In this document: in pieces, positions 37,021-47,560 of the stretch | Layout of the letters: each line of letters opens with the position of its first letter | Numbering within the stretch: position 1 is the stretch's first letter | Assembly: GCA_002284855.1 (NCBI GenBank) | Contig: CP015603.1 | Location: forward strand, 1,178,001-1,242,000 | Direction of reading: 5' to 3' | Source of the DNA: Actinobacteria bacterium IMCC25003 | Lineage (GTDB): Bacteria > Actinomycetota > Actinomycetes > Nanopelagicales > Nanopelagicaceae | DNA length: 64,000 bases | Notes under the pieces: model-generated | What the model was told of the DNA's origin: nothing | The model's database searches: none | Seen by the model: the letters and a program-made list of their open reading frames with translations, nothing else | Made by a program: the position numbers and the translations under genes

Positions 37021-38250
37021 TTAGCGACGCTTCGAAAGGTGTGCATGGAGCGCATAAGCGCCAGGGTCGGTGAGGCTGGCAATCTGGTCGACAACTACGC
37101 GCAGACGCTCTGAATCTGTAGTCGCAATCTTCCAATCATCTTCAAAGATGGGGTCGAGTTCCTTAGGAGCAGCCTCAAAGAGCATCTCGACCAACTCGTG
37201 AATAACAATCTGCTGCTTTGCATAGCGCTCTTGCGATGCAGCTGCATTGATGAGGTAGTGACCTGCAACTGCTTTGAGGAAATCAACTTCAATCTTCTGT
37301 TCACGCGGAATCTCGAGGTTTGCGCTGTAGCGAGTAAGTGGACCATCTCCATGCACTGTGCGAGTTTCAAGCTCTGCAGCGAGAACAAAGCGACCGATCA
37401 ATTGAGATGTAGTGTCTTTCAAGCGAGCGAGTGCGCGATGAGTGCGGTCGAAAGATGCAGGCCAACATGACAGAGCCTGTAAGCGAGTAAGCGCTGCAGC
37501 AACTTCATCTTTACTTGCATCAGAGCCGTAGCCGTTGACCATTTCCGTATACAAAATATCGAAATCTTTATCAAAGTTTGATACTGACACTTGGCCGGCA
37601 AAGATTGCATCTTCGAGATCATGCACTGAGTAAGCGCAATCATCGGACCAATCCATGATCTGTGCTTCAATACATTTGCGGCCTGCTGGTGCACCTTGAC
37701 GAACCCAATTAAAAATCTCAGTGTCATCGTCGTAGACACCAAACTTACGAGGATTTTCAGCGCGAGCCCATGGATATTTCGTCGCTGCATCAAGAGAAGC
37801 GCGCGTGAGATTAAGTCCAAGACTCTTTCCATCTGGGCTAACAGTCTTTGCTTCAATGCGAGTCAGTAATCTAAATGATTGCGCGTTGCCTTCAAATCCA
37901 CCACAGGGTGCGGCAACTTCAGCGAGAGCTTCTTCACCATTGTGACCAAAAGGTGGATGGCCCATATCGTGGGATAAACATGCAGTTTCAAGGAGATCAG
38001 GATCTGCACCGAGTGATTCACCGAGTTCGCGGCCAATCTGCGCGCATTCCAGCGAGTGCGATAAACGCGTACGTTGAAAGTCGTTCTCCCATGGAACAGC
38101 TACCTGTGTCTTTGCTGCCAGACGGCGAAGGGCAGCTGAGTGAATAACGCGGGCGCGATCGCGCATAAATTCTGTGCGCCCTGGGCGCTTTGCCGGCTCG
38201 TCAAGGAAGCGCTCTTGATCCTTCGCGCTGTAGTTACTTAACGAGCTCAT
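37021..38250 (-). CDS. dgt: dNTP triphosphohydrolase (dGTPase family)
   Basis: HD-domain enzyme hydrolysing dNTPs to nucleosides and triphosphate. 409 residues from MSSLSNYSAKDQERF. Metal-binding His and Asp are in RLSHSLECAQIG and CLSHDMGHPPFGHNGE. ATG 38250 is chosen because TAAGGT (38257-38262 on the coding strand) is 6 bases upstream; ATG 38256 is also in frame. The start lies within the last bases of the YdcF-like gene. Its pairing with dnaG is conserved in Actinobacteria. Confidence 0.92.
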   Translation of the reverse strand: MSSLSNYSAKDQERFLDEPAKRPGRTEFMRDRARVIHSAALRRLAAKTQVAVPWENDFQRTRLSHSLECAQIGRELGESLGADPDLLETACLSHDMGHPPFGHNGEEALAEVAAPCGGFEGNAQSFRLLTRIEAKTVSPDGKSLGLNLTRASLDAATKYPWARAENPRKFGVYDDDTEIFNWVRQGAPAGRKCIEAQIMDWSDDCAYSVHDLEDAIFAGQVSVSNFDKDFDILYTEMVNGYGSDASKDEVAAALTRLQALSCWPASFDRTHRALARLKDTTSQLIGRFVLAAELETRTVHGDGPLTRYSANLEIPREQKIEVDFLKAVAGHYLINAAASQERYAKQQIVIHELVEMLFEAAPKELDPIFEDDWKIATTDSERLRVVVDQIASLTDPGAYALHAHLSKRR

Positions 38251-38893
38251 GTACATACCTTACAAGTCCGCTATTGGTCAGATGATCTGAGATATGAACT
38301 CCGCGACGACCCAACGAGATATAGGCCAGATAGGCACCTGCTTCGCGTACTAAGTAGCGCATACGTGATTTATCGAGGGTATTTGGGCCAGTCTGTACTG
38401 GCGAACATGTAGCAACTGCGCCTAAATCTTTTGCCATCGTGATTGCTCGCTGACAGTGATACGGATCAGTTGCAATGATGACGTTATAAATCTTTCGTGT
38501 TCGCATCACATCGACATATGCCTTGGTCTGGCTCAAAGTATCGCGACCTACTGGAATCGAGATGACTCTGCTCTTTGAAATTCCATGATGTGTTAACCAG
38601 TACTTTCCTGTCGCTGCCTCTGTAGTGCGATCTCCTGGTGCACCTGCTCCGACAGTAATGATGAGTGGTGCATAGCCCTTATCTTTAATTCTCTTCGCCT
38701 CTACTAAGCGAGCAAGCAATACTTCGCCGGGAGCTCCATTGAGTTGAGCAGCTCCTGGCACCACGATTACTTCAGCAGAGCTTCGGAACGTTGGATTCTT
38801 CGCAGAGTTCCAGGTAACGAAGAGCGCATACGTTGGAATGATGATAACAATTGCAAGTATGAGAGAGATTGCCCGACGGATGAATTTAAACAT
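38234..38893 (-). CDS. YdcF-family (DUF218) membrane protein
   Basis: A 219-residue protein with one N-terminal membrane helix (ISLILAIVIIIPTYALFV) and an extracytoplasmic DUF218 domain: VIVVPGAAQLNGAPGEVL, then TEAATGKYWL and IIATDPYHCQRA. Relatives (SanA, ElyC) take part in envelope or undecaprenyl-linked functions, but the reaction is unknown. AGGCGG before the ATG is a likely Shine-Dalgarno. It directly follows dusB and overlaps dgt, within a minus-strand housekeeping run. Confidence 0.85.
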   Translation of the reverse strand: MFKFIRRAISLILAIVIIIPTYALFVTWNSAKNPTFRSSAEVIVVPGAAQLNGAPGEVLLARLVEAKRIKDKGYAPLIITVGAGAPGDRTTEAATGKYWLTHHGISKSRVISIPVGRDTLSQTKAYVDVMRTRKIYNVIIATDPYHCQRAITMAKDLGAVATCSPVQTGPNTLDKSRMRYLVREAGAYLAYISLGRRGVHISDHLTNSGLVRYVHELVK

Positions 38894-40059
38894 TAGCCGC
38901 CTGAGAACATATCTTCGGCATCGAGATGAATCATTTCGTCAGGGTCGTTGAGCCAACCATCAGGCAAGGTGGGTGGTCGGCCACTACTTGTGCGACCACG
39001 TGGTTTTTCACCGATTTCAACTGGGTATGGCTGATCATCGAGTTGATCGAGAAGTGAACGAAGTTCTTTCAGAGAACCAACCATGCCAAATTGGCGACGA
39101 AGCTCTGAGTTCACGCGGAAACCTTTGAGATACCAGGCCATATGTTTACGAAGGTCGCGACATCCACGATCTTCGGATTCGAAGTAATCAACAATTAATT
39201 CGCCATGGCGGAACATCACGTCGCTGACTTCATGCAACGTTGGTAGAACGCGATGAGTGCCACCCGTAAATGCATCGACTAAGTCTGCGAATAACCAAGG
39301 ACGACCAAGGCAACCACGACCAACAACTACGCCGGCACACCCTGTTTGGCGCACCATTTCAGCACCATCTGCGCCTGACCAGATATCTCCATTACCAAGA
39401 ACGGGAACACCCGTCGGCTTGAGATGTTCAACGAGATTCTTAATGGCAGACCAATCAGCTTTGCCCTCATACATCTGTTGTGCGGTGCGCGCATGAAGTG
39501 CAACCCAGGCAACGCCAAGGTCTGCGGCCGTCTTAGCTGCCTCTAAATATGTGTGGTGATCTGTATCGATACCAATACGCATCTTCACTGTGACAGGAAT
39601 TCCATATGGCTTTGCGTTATCTACTGCAGCTTTCACAATTTCGCGGAAGAGATTGCGCTTAAAGGGAAGCGCTGCTCCCCCTCCTTTGCGAGTTACTTTA
39701 GGAACAGGACAACCAAAGTTCATATCAATATGGTCGGCAAGATTTTCGCGACCAATCATCTTGACCGCTTCGCCCATATGGTGCGGATCGACGCTGTACA
39801 ACTGAACAGATCGTGGCCATTCGCCTGCACCAGGTTCAATCATGCGCAGAGTTTCAGGAATGCGTTCTAGTAGTGCGCGCGCAGTAACCATCTCAGAGAC
39901 AAAGAGACCAGCGCCTTGTTCGCGACAGAGCATGCGAAATGGAGCATTGGTAATTCCTGCCATTGGTGCAAGCACCACAGGAGGGTCTACTAGATGGACT
40001 CCATCTTTGAGCGGGAGTTGTAAGGGATCTAGCAGCCGAGTAGACGTGGCGCTAACCAT
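38893..40059 (-). CDS. dusB: tRNA-dihydrouridine synthase B
   Basis: FMN enzyme reducing uridine in the tRNA D loop. 388 residues: [18 protein letters not shown] (FMN barrel start), [21 protein letters not shown] (catalytic Cys) and [15 protein letters not shown] (FMN phosphate). The ATG lies 31 bases inside the end of glyS, so the two overlap. The C-terminal 40 residues ([16 protein letters not shown]) are a low-complexity extension common in actinobacterial members. Confidence 0.93.
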   Translation of the reverse strand: MVSATSTRLLDPLQLPLKDGVHLVDPPVVLAPMAGITNAPFRMLCREQGAGLFVSEMVTARALLERIPETLRMIEPGAGEWPRSVQLYSVDPHHMGEAVKMIGRENLADHIDMNFGCPVPKVTRKGGGAALPFKRNLFREIVKAAVDNAKPYGIPVTVKMRIGIDTDHHTYLEAAKTAADLGVAWVALHARTAQQMYEGKADWSAIKNLVEHLKPTGVPVLGNGDIWSGADGAEMVRQTGCAGVVVGRGCLGRPWLFADLVDAFTGGTHRVLPTLHEVSDVMFRHGELIVDYFESEDRGCRDLRKHMAWYLKGFRVNSELRRQFGMVGSLKELRSLLDQLDDQPYPVEIGEKPRGRTSSGRPPTLPDGWLNDPDEMIHLDAEDMFSGG

Positions 40060-41408
40060 GCTTCTACTTGATCAATGCCAATACGCTCTTGCGCCATGGT
40101 GTCGCGATCGCGAATTGTGACTGCTTGATCTTCCAAAGTTTCAAAGTCGATAGTGATGCAGTACGGAGTACCAATTTCATCTTGACGACGGTAGCGACGA
40201 CCAATTGCACCTGAATCATCGAAGTCGATATTCCAGTTCTTACGCAATTGAGCAGCAAGATCGCGCGCCTTCGGTGAAAGGTCAGCATTACGTGAAAGTG
40301 GAAGTACCGCAGCCTTTACAGGCGCGAGGCGATGATCAAACTTCATCACAGCACGTTTTTCCATCTCACCCTTTGCATTAGGTGCTTCATCTTCTGTGTA
40401 GGCATCCATCATAAATGTAAGTGTGCAGCGATCTACACCTGCTGCAGGTTCGATGACATAAGGAGTCCAGCGCTCATTCTTCTCTTGATCGAAGTATGAA
40501 AGATCCTTACCTGATGCAGCTGAGTGAGCCTTAAGGTCGAAGTCAGTGCGGTTTGCAATACCTTCGAGCTCGCCCCATTCGGTTCCGTTAAATTCAAACT
40601 TGTATTCGATATCTGTTGTGCCCTTTGAGTAGTGCGACAACTTCTCTTTAGGGTGTGCGTAAAGGCGAAGACGTTCTGGGTTGATTCCAAGATCGGTGTA
40701 CCAAGCAAGTCGCGTTTCGATCCAGTACTTATGCCACTCTTCATCTGTTCCTGGAACGACGAAGAATTCCATCTCCATTTGTTCGAATTCACGAGTACGG
40801 AAGATGAAGTTTCCTGGAGTAATTTCGTTACGGAATGACTTACCAATCTGGCCGATACCAAATGGTGGCTTCTTACGTGAAGTTGTCATTACCTGATCAA
40901 AGTTAATAAAGATTCCCTGCGCAGTTTCTGGGCGAAGGTAGGCAAGGCCTGATTCATCTTCGACTGGTCCGAGGAATGTCTTGAGCAAACCTGAGAATTG
41001 CTTCGGTGTTGTGAATTGACCTTTATTGCCGCATGCGGGGCAGTTCATATCTGCAAGAGAAGCTAACTTCTTTCCATGCTTTGCTTCATAGGCTTCTTCA
41101 AGATGATCCGCGCGGTAACGCTTATGGCAAGCAGTACATTCGGTAAGCGGATCGCTAAATGTTGCAACGTGTCCTGATGCTTCCCAGACTTCGCGAGCCA
41201 AGATGACTGATGAGTCGATACCTACAATATCTTCGCGACCCATGACCATGGACTTCCACCACTGGCGCTTCACGTTATTTTTGAGCTCTACTCCGAGTGG
41301 GCCGTAATCCCAAGAAGCGCGAAGGCCTCCGTAAATTTCTGATGAGGGGAATACAAATCCACGACGCTTTGAGAGCGAAACAATATTTTCTAGACGGTCT
41401 ACGGCCAT
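40029..41408 (-). CDS. glyS: glycyl-tRNA synthetase (dimeric type)
   Basis: Class II synthetase charging tRNA-Gly. About 459 residues, typical of the alpha2 actinobacterial/eukaryotic form rather than the alpha2beta2 form. Segments visible: [34 protein letters not shown] (motif 2 region), [21 protein letters not shown] and an N-terminal zinc-type CTACHKRY...CPACG. ATG 41408 (MAVDRLENI), with GGAGAA upstream, is preferred over 41420. Confidence 0.95.
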   Translation of the reverse strand: MAVDRLENIVSLSKRRGFVFPSSEIYGGLRASWDYGPLGVELKNNVKRQWWKSMVMGREDIVGIDSSVILAREVWEASGHVATFSDPLTECTACHKRYRADHLEEAYEAKHGKKLASLADMNCPACGNKGQFTTPKQFSGLLKTFLGPVEDESGLAYLRPETAQGIFINFDQVMTTSRKKPPFGIGQIGKSFRNEITPGNFIFRTREFEQMEMEFFVVPGTDEEWHKYWIETRLAWYTDLGINPERLRLYAHPKEKLSHYSKGTTDIEYKFEFNGTEWGELEGIANRTDFDLKAHSAASGKDLSYFDQEKNERWTPYVIEPAAGVDRCTLTFMMDAYTEDEAPNAKGEMEKRAVMKFDHRLAPVKAAVLPLSRNADLSPKARDLAAQLRKNWNIDFDDSGAIGRRYRRQDEIGTPYCITIDFETLEDQAVTIRDRDTMAQERIGIDQVEAWLAPRLLGC

Positions 41409-41465
41409 TTTATTCTCCATCCGGCTGGCTGTCGGCGAAAGGCAACGGTCGTTGCAATCGTGACC

Positions 41466-41741
41466 CTAGTTTATCTCGTAGGCCCCTGGTTCATCAATTG
41501 CGCGTGCCAATAATGGAATCGCTTCTAATTTTGTACGCATCGCGCTGAGGGCGCGGCGATAAGAGCCAACATTTTCCCAACGAGTGACAAGGGCCCAGAG
41601 ATTGGAATCATCGAGATTCTGGCCGAATTCGCCATCGATGAATCCGGCACATGATGCAAGGGCTTCGTAGGCAGCTTTAATATCTTTTTCAAAGGCTGTC
41701 GTCTCAGCTAATTGCACTTCAAAGCGGGCGATAGCAATCAT
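41466..41741 (-). CDS. ABM-domain (antibiotic biosynthesis monooxygenase-like) protein
   Basis: A 91-residue dimeric alpha/beta ferredoxin-like protein; the pattern IAIARFEV...FIDGEFGQ...WALVTRWENVGSYRRAL is that of ABM/stress-response dabb-type domains. No cofactor or substrate can be inferred. It is divergent from the ZIP transporter gene: TACTGT (41748-41753, coding strand) is 6 bases before its ATG, and TATCCT for the transporter is immediately beside it. Confidence 0.7.
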   Translation of the reverse strand: MIAIARFEVQLAETTAFEKDIKAAYEALASCAGFIDGEFGQNLDDSNLWALVTRWENVGSYRRALSAMRTKLEAIPLLARAIDEPGAYEIN

Positions 41742-41772
41742 GGGCTAACAGTAATGTGGTTATCCTTGGTTC

Positions 41773-42513
41773 ATGAACATGGCCATTCTCTTCGCCGCAA
41801 TAACAGTTCTTGCGACAACTTTTGGTGGCTATGTCGCTCTGAAATCTTCCGATCGTTTCCACCTAGTACTGGGACTTTCAGCTGGTTTGCTCTTAGGGCT
41901 CGTTGGCTTCGATCTACTTCCTGAGGTCTTTGAATTAAATACCGATCAGGTCGGCGGCATACGTGTTGTATCTCTCGCAATCTTGATTGGTTTCCTTGCA
42001 CTTCACATCATTGAAGGATTCTTTGGCGGCCACGAACCTGCTGAATCTGATTACGGTCATGATCACGAGCACCACAACATCGCAGGATCCTTGGGCGCAC
42101 TCGCAATGGGAGGCCATGTATTCCTCGACGGCGTGGGTCTGGGTGTGGCATTTAAAGTCAGTAACTCACTAGGTTATGCAGTCTTCTTAGCGGTTCTTGT
42201 TCACGCATTTAGCGATGGCCTCAATACCGTTTCACTGATGGTTAAGAGCGGTCATTGGAGCAAGACGAGTTACCGACTTCTTGGAGTCGATGCTGTTGCG
42301 CGCATCGGTGGTGCAAGTGTGGGCACTTACCTGGTTCTCAATGACTCATGGCTTGCGCTCTATTTGGCGCTCTTCTCAGGTTTTGTTATCTACCTTGCGA
42401 CTTCACATATCTTGCCTGAAGCCCACTCACGTCACTCATCACGTTGGACATTCTTTGCCACTGTCTGTGGCGTATTGATTATGTGGGGCGTCGTCGCCTC
42501 ACTCGCGCACTAA
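41773..42513 (+). CDS. ZIP family metal transporter
   Basis: A 246-residue membrane protein with about seven to eight hydrophobic segments and a His-rich cytoplasmic loop (HDHEHHN near residue 97), typical of ZIP zinc/iron permeases; AMGGHVFLDGVGLGVAF and HAFSDGLNTV carry the metal-path His/Asp residues. Substrate not determined. TATCCT (41761-41766) is 6 bases before the ATG. Its stop codon lies within the first copy of a duplicated palindrome (42512-42529). Confidence 0.87.
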   Translation: MNMAILFAAITVLATTFGGYVALKSSDRFHLVLGLSAGLLLGLVGFDLLPEVFELNTDQVGGIRVVSLAILIGFLALHIIEGFFGGHEPAESDYGHDHEHHNIAGSLGALAMGGHVFLDGVGLGVAFKVSNSLGYAVFLAVLVHAFSDGLNTVSLMVKSGHWSKTSYRLLGVDAVARIGGASVGTYLVLNDSWLALYLALFSGFVIYLATSHILPEAHSRHSSRWTFFATVCGVLIMWGVVASLAH

Positions 42514-42565
42514 GCGCTAAGCGCTTCCGCAATCTTTTCAATTCGGCAAGCGCTAAGCGCTTCCG
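42512..42565. repeat. duplicated 18-base palindromic element
   Basis: AAGCGCTAAGCGCTTCCG occurs twice, at 42512-42529 and 42548-42565 (period 36). Its first 15 bases are a perfect palindrome around a central A. The second copy is further flanked by TTCGG/CCGAA, making a longer hairpin. Copy 1 contains the ZIP stop codon region and copy 2 the uppS stop codon, so the pair sits exactly at the convergent gene ends. It may act as a two-way transcription end or mRNA stabiliser, though no T-run follows. Confidence 0.75.
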
Positions 42566-43263
42566 AATCTTCTATCTCTCTCTGAATAAATCTCAATCGC
42601 TTTCCACAATAGCTTTGGTGTCATATCCGGCCACAGCACATCCATAAAGACGAATTCTGCATACGAAGATTGCCATGGCAAGAAGTTGCTGGTGCGCTGT
42701 TCTCCTGAAGATCGCAAGAACATATCGACATCGCGCATCTTGGGTGAGTAGAGGTACTTCTCTAAAGTCTTTTCGTTAATGGAATCAGCCTTAACTTTTC
42801 CACGCTTCACATCGCGAGCTAGTTCAGCCGCTGCATCAACAATCTCTGCACGTCCGCCATAGTTAACGCACATATTGAGGGTGAGCTTCTTATTCTTCTT
42901 CGTTAGCTCTTCGGCTTCTTCGAGCTCTGAAATCACTGATTTCCATAGACGTTGTGGACGGCCCAGCCAATTGATTTTCACGCCCATTTCGTTGAGGCGA
43001 TCACGACGGGTGCGCAACATTTCGCGGCTATAGCCCATTAAGAACTTCACTTCTTCAGGGCTGCGCTTCCAATTCTCTGTAGAGAATGCATATGCGCTGA
43101 TTTCTTTAACGCCGAATTCGATGGCTGCTTCGACGATATCAAAAAGTACTTTTTCGCCAGCTTGATGTCCTGCAGTACGCGGAAGTCCGCGCTCTTTCGC
43201 CCAACGACCATTTCCATCCATCACGATTGCGATGTGTTGGGGAATTTCAATCTTCTTAGCCAT
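42553..43263 (-). CDS. uppS: isoprenyl (undecaprenyl/decaprenyl) diphosphate synthase
   Basis: Cis-prenyltransferase making the lipid carrier for cell-wall synthesis. 236 residues with the signature [11 protein letters not shown] (catalytic Asp), FSTENWKR and the C-terminal [17 protein letters not shown]. Follows recO as in mycobacteria (recO-uppS). The C-terminus ends inside the duplicated palindrome, whose sequence encodes the last residues FGSA and the stop. Confidence 0.95.
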   Translation of the reverse strand: MAKKIEIPQHIAIVMDGNGRWAKERGLPRTAGHQAGEKVLFDIVEAAIEFGVKEISAYAFSTENWKRSPEEVKFLMGYSREMLRTRRDRLNEMGVKINWLGRPQRLWKSVISELEEAEELTKKNKKLTLNMCVNYGGRAEIVDAAAELARDVKRGKVKADSINEKTLEKYLYSPKMRDVDMFLRSSGEQRTSNFLPWQSSYAEFVFMDVLWPDMTPKLLWKAIEIYSERDRRFGSA

Positions 43264-43274
43264 CAGTATTCTAA

Positions 43275-44021
43275 CTAAGCCCTCTCGACCATCGGCAAAC
43301 TTCGTAGTCCGCGTTCAAGGTGCCATTGTAGGTAAGCAGTTACCAAACCACTAGCCTCTCGGCGATGTCTTGGTTCGCTTTTTTCTGCCACATCCCAATC
43401 ACCTTTAAGGAGAGCCTGCATTAATTCCAGTGCTTCGCTCGACGCCGTAGCAGATGCAGAAGGACGGCAATCCATACAGACAGATCCGCCCCCAACTAAA
43501 GAGAAGTACCGGTGAGGTCCAGGTTTTTCGCAGCGAGAACAAGCAGTCATCGAAGGTTCATAACCACCGATTGAAAGTGATCGTAGTAAGAATGCATCAA
43601 GGATTAAAGATGAGTCATAGCGATTTTCGGCAAGTGCCTTCATGCCACCAACGACGAGCTGAAACTCTTGCTGTGCCGGCTCTTCTTCCTGCTGAGTAAA
43701 ACGTTCTGCTGTTTCAAGAATTGCGTGAGCAATTGTCCAGCGCTGGTAATCCTCAGTGAGCGCTTCGCCGTAATTCATAATCGCTTCGACCTGTGTGATG
43801 GTGTCGAAAGTCTTTCCAGAGTGCATCTGAATATCGACATGGCTGCCGGGTTCAAGGCGCGCACCAAATTTAGACATGGTGCGTCGAACGCCCTTTGCTA
43901 CACCACGAATTCGCCCATGCTCTTTGGTGAGCAGAGTAATGATGCGATCTGCTTCACCAAGCTTCTGTGTCCGCAGAATGATGGCCTCATCGCGATAGAG
44001 CTTTGTTTGAGACGCAGACAT
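43275..44021 (-). CDS. recO: DNA repair protein RecO
   Basis: Recombination mediator that loads RecA with RecF/RecR. 248 residues: N-terminal OB fold ([20 protein letters not shown]), [17 protein letters not shown], and a zinc site C-x2-C (CSRC) with a later C-x2-C (CMDC). TATCGT (44029-44034, coding strand) is 7 bases before the ATG, inside the end of leuA. It precedes uppS by 11 bases. Confidence 0.94.
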   Translation of the reverse strand: MSASQTKLYRDEAIILRTQKLGEADRIITLLTKEHGRIRGVAKGVRRTMSKFGARLEPGSHVDIQMHSGKTFDTITQVEAIMNYGEALTEDYQRWTIAHAILETAERFTQQEEEPAQQEFQLVVGGMKALAENRYDSSLILDAFLLRSLSIGGYEPSMTACSRCEKPGPHRYFSLVGGGSVCMDCRPSASATASSEALELMQALLKGDWDVAEKSEPRHRREASGLVTAYLQWHLERGLRSLPMVERA

Positions 44022-44035
44022 ACTGCGTACGATAG

Positions 44036-45861
<1,826 letters not shown>

Positions 45862-45906
45862 CTAGGCCTCGCTACGGCGGATAAGGAGGAGTCCGCGGAG
45901 CTTCAT
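45862..45906 (-). CDS. leuL: leuA leader peptide
   Basis: A 14-codon reading frame, MKLRGLLLIRRSEA then TAG, with four Leu codons, three of them consecutive (CTC CTC CTT), just upstream of leuA. Ribosome stalling at these codons during leucine shortage would change folding of the leader RNA. A promoter is placed directly before it: TATCCT at 45916-45921 and TTGCTC at 45940-45945 on the coding strand, 18 bases apart. Too short for standard gene callers. Confidence 0.72.
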   Translation of the reverse strand: MKLRGLLLIRRSEA

Positions 45907-45915
45907 GATGGCTTA

Positions 45916-45945
45916 AGGATAACGCTGAGGAATCACTTAGAGCAA
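45916..45945 (-). promoter_or_regulatory. promoter of the leuA leader
   Basis: -10 TATCCT (45916-45921) and -35-like TTGCTC (45940-45945) with an 18-base spacer. The -10 ends 9 bases before the leader peptide ATG, so transcription would start a few bases upstream of it. Confidence 0.5.
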
Positions 45946-46001
45946 GCGCCAACTAGGTCTCCCCTATTTCCTTGCGCCAAGCCCTAAATCAGCATTCATC
46001 C

Positions 46002-46466
46002 ATGAGACAAATGAAACGAAGGAGACTCATCAGAACAATCGCAATTGCGATGGTTCTAACTTTCAGCAGTACTCAAGTTTCCGTGGCCGAGCCACCACCA
46101 TTGCCAGAGGATATTTTGAGCCTTGGACCTTTGAAATATCTTTTCAACTTTGGTGTGCAATGTGAGGGCAAATCTGATCTTCCTCATATTTCACGACATA
46201 AACCAGGAACCGTGAATGTTCAGACTAGAACGACGTGCCCCGGAAAAGGCGTTGAAATTACCACTCGCCTAACACGTGTTTATCAAGGAACGAGGCTGTC
46301 AGTCACCAAGAGTAATCAGGGGTCGGGCCGAACCACCATAAATGTATCCCTGAATTGTATTTGGAGAAAAGGGACTAAAAAGATTAGGTACGAAGTTAGT
46401 TCAGTGCATAGACTTTCCGATGGAAGAATTGGGTATACATATAATTTTCAGGATCTGGAGTGTTAG
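46002..46466 (+). CDS. secreted protein of unknown function
   Basis: From ATG 46002 (or ATG 46011) about 155 residues. A basic N-terminus (MRQMKRRRLIRT), a hydrophobic core (IAIAMVLTFSSTQVSVA) and an A-E cleavage site form a Sec signal peptide. The mature part has four Cys, spaced as two possible disulfides, and is rich in Thr/Arg beta-strand patterns (TVNVQTRTTCPGKGVEITT). A TTG-led extension to 45972 is less likely. I do not recognise the family; similar small secreted Cys proteins occur in Actinobacteria. It is followed by another unknown gene. Confidence 0.6.
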   Translation: MRQMKRRRLIRTIAIAMVLTFSSTQVSVAEPPPLPEDILSLGPLKYLFNFGVQCEGKSDLPHISRHKPGTVNVQTRTTCPGKGVEITTRLTRVYQGTRLSVTKSNQGSGRTTINVSLNCIWRKGTKKIRYEVSSVHRLSDGRIGYTYNFQDLEC

Positions 46467-46474
46467 GAGGGAAT

Positions 46475-46762
46475 ATGTACTGTCGAACATTGAGAAAGAC
46501 GCCTGGCAATTTTCGAATTGAGACAACTTTCAATCCAACTATTGGTGTTATGAAAATTGCGCTGAATTTCCCGATACTGAAAATTATTCTCTCAGAAATT
46601 CTCATCCGGCAAGGAAAAATTTTTCTTCGCCCTTACAAAGTAGATCCCGCAAAACCAGAGCAATACTTTGTCGAAGGTTTCAAAGTGAGAAACAGAAGTC
46701 AACGCCAAGATGGAACTTACCTAACGGCTGGTGGCGTTCACCAATTTAATTCTGCGAACTAA
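46475..46762 (+). CDS. hypothetical protein
   Basis: A 95-residue protein starting at ATG 46475, with an unusually strong Shine-Dalgarno AGGAGG at 46465-46470 placed across the stop codon of the preceding secreted protein gene, so the two are probably co-translated. One moderately hydrophobic stretch (MKIALNFPILKIILSEIL) could be an amphipathic helix; no motif is recognised. Its stop abuts the heliorhodopsin stop with no base between. Confidence 0.5.
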   Translation: MYCRTLRKTPGNFRIETTFNPTIGVMKIALNFPILKIILSEILIRQGKIFLRPYKVDPAKPEQYFVEGFKVRNRSQRQDGTYLTAGGVHQFNSAN

Positions 46763-47524
46763 TTATTCAATCAAGGTAGAGGCGAATATCTGCCAAGCAA
46801 GGGCTGACTTCGCCACCAATGAGAGCGTGATGTAGGTCTTCTCACCACGCAAGTAATCAGACCATTTACCGACCTTTTTATATTGCAGGTACTGCACGAC
46901 TGCAAAGGTATTGAAGAGAACGAAGAGTGAGATCACAATTCCGTAGACAAATGCTGGAGCCTTTGTATCTCCTGGGCCGCCAATTGCTAGGACATAGAAG
47001 GTGATTGCAATCCACGGGACCAAACCTGCGATGCAGCCAAAGATAAAGGGAAGCCATCCACCATTTCCTGGTTGCTCATATTTTTCTTGCAGCCAACCAA
47101 AGAGAATCATCGATGCATTGACACCGAAGAGAGAGATGACGGCAACGACATCAGAGACGCCGCAGATTTGTGCAATCAACACAATCATCACTGATGAGCT
47201 GATTGAGTATTCAACCCAGCGGAAGTAATTGCGTTGTGCGGCAAGGCCTGCGGCATAACGAGTAAAGAACTGTGGGCTTGCAACGAGGAAGTGGAAAAAG
47301 GCTGAGAGACCTAAGAAGATCGCAACGGTAAGGCCAACAGGTGTATCGAGAAGAGTGACAGGTTCTGCAAAGACGCTTCCTGGAGGGCCTGCCATATAGC
47401 GAGCAACAATCGGCAACGAGAAGTCATTTGCGAGGATGAGTACAACGGCCATCTGCGCAAGATGGAAGAAACCTGCAATGAGGTTGGAGCGACGAATAGA
47501 TCCTGCGTTGATTTCTTTAGCCAT
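46763..47524 (-). CDS. heliorhodopsin
   Basis: A 253-residue seven-helix retinal protein. The retinal-binding Lys239 is in SLVAKSALAWQ, and the counterion Glu105 in FRWVEYSISSSVM; His21 and His78 match conserved heliorhodopsin His positions, and FGVNASMILFGWLQEKY is characteristic. Heliorhodopsins are inverted relative to type 1 rhodopsins and do not pump ions; they act as slow photoreceptors. TAGCCT (47531-47536, coding strand), 6 bases before the ATG, gives it its own likely leaderless promoter, 36 bases after glnA2. A regulatory effect on glutamine synthetase has been reported for an actinobacterial heliorhodopsin (recalled, not checked). Confidence 0.94.
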   Translation of the reverse strand: MAKEINAGSIRRSNLIAGFFHLAQMAVVLILANDFSLPIVARYMAGPPGSVFAEPVTLLDTPVGLTVAIFLGLSAFFHFLVASPQFFTRYAAGLAAQRNYFRWVEYSISSSVMIVLIAQICGVSDVVAVISLFGVNASMILFGWLQEKYEQPGNGGWLPFIFGCIAGLVPWIAITFYVLAIGGPGDTKAPAFVYGIVISLFVLFNTFAVVQYLQYKKVGKWSDYLRGEKTYITLSLVAKSALAWQIFASTLIE

Positions 47525-47530
47525 AGGTAA

Positions 47531-47536
47531 AGGCTA
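47531..47536 (-). promoter_or_regulatory. -10 hexamer of heliorhodopsin (leaderless)
   Basis: TAGCCT on the minus strand ends 6 bases before the ATG, within the 36-base gap after glnA2. It allows heliorhodopsin to be transcribed separately from glnA2. Confidence 0.55.
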
Positions 47537-47560
47537 CAAAGAACTCCTCACTAATCCCTG

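Noticed and set aside
42512-42565. Two 18-base repeats as a minimal CRISPR
   Set aside because: Only two copies, spacer of 18 bases, repeats span stop codons, and no cas genes are near.
46763-47524. A proton-pumping (type 1) rhodopsin
   Set aside because: The DTE/NDQ-type motif of helix C is missing; FRWVEYSISSS and the heliorhodopsin pattern are present instead.
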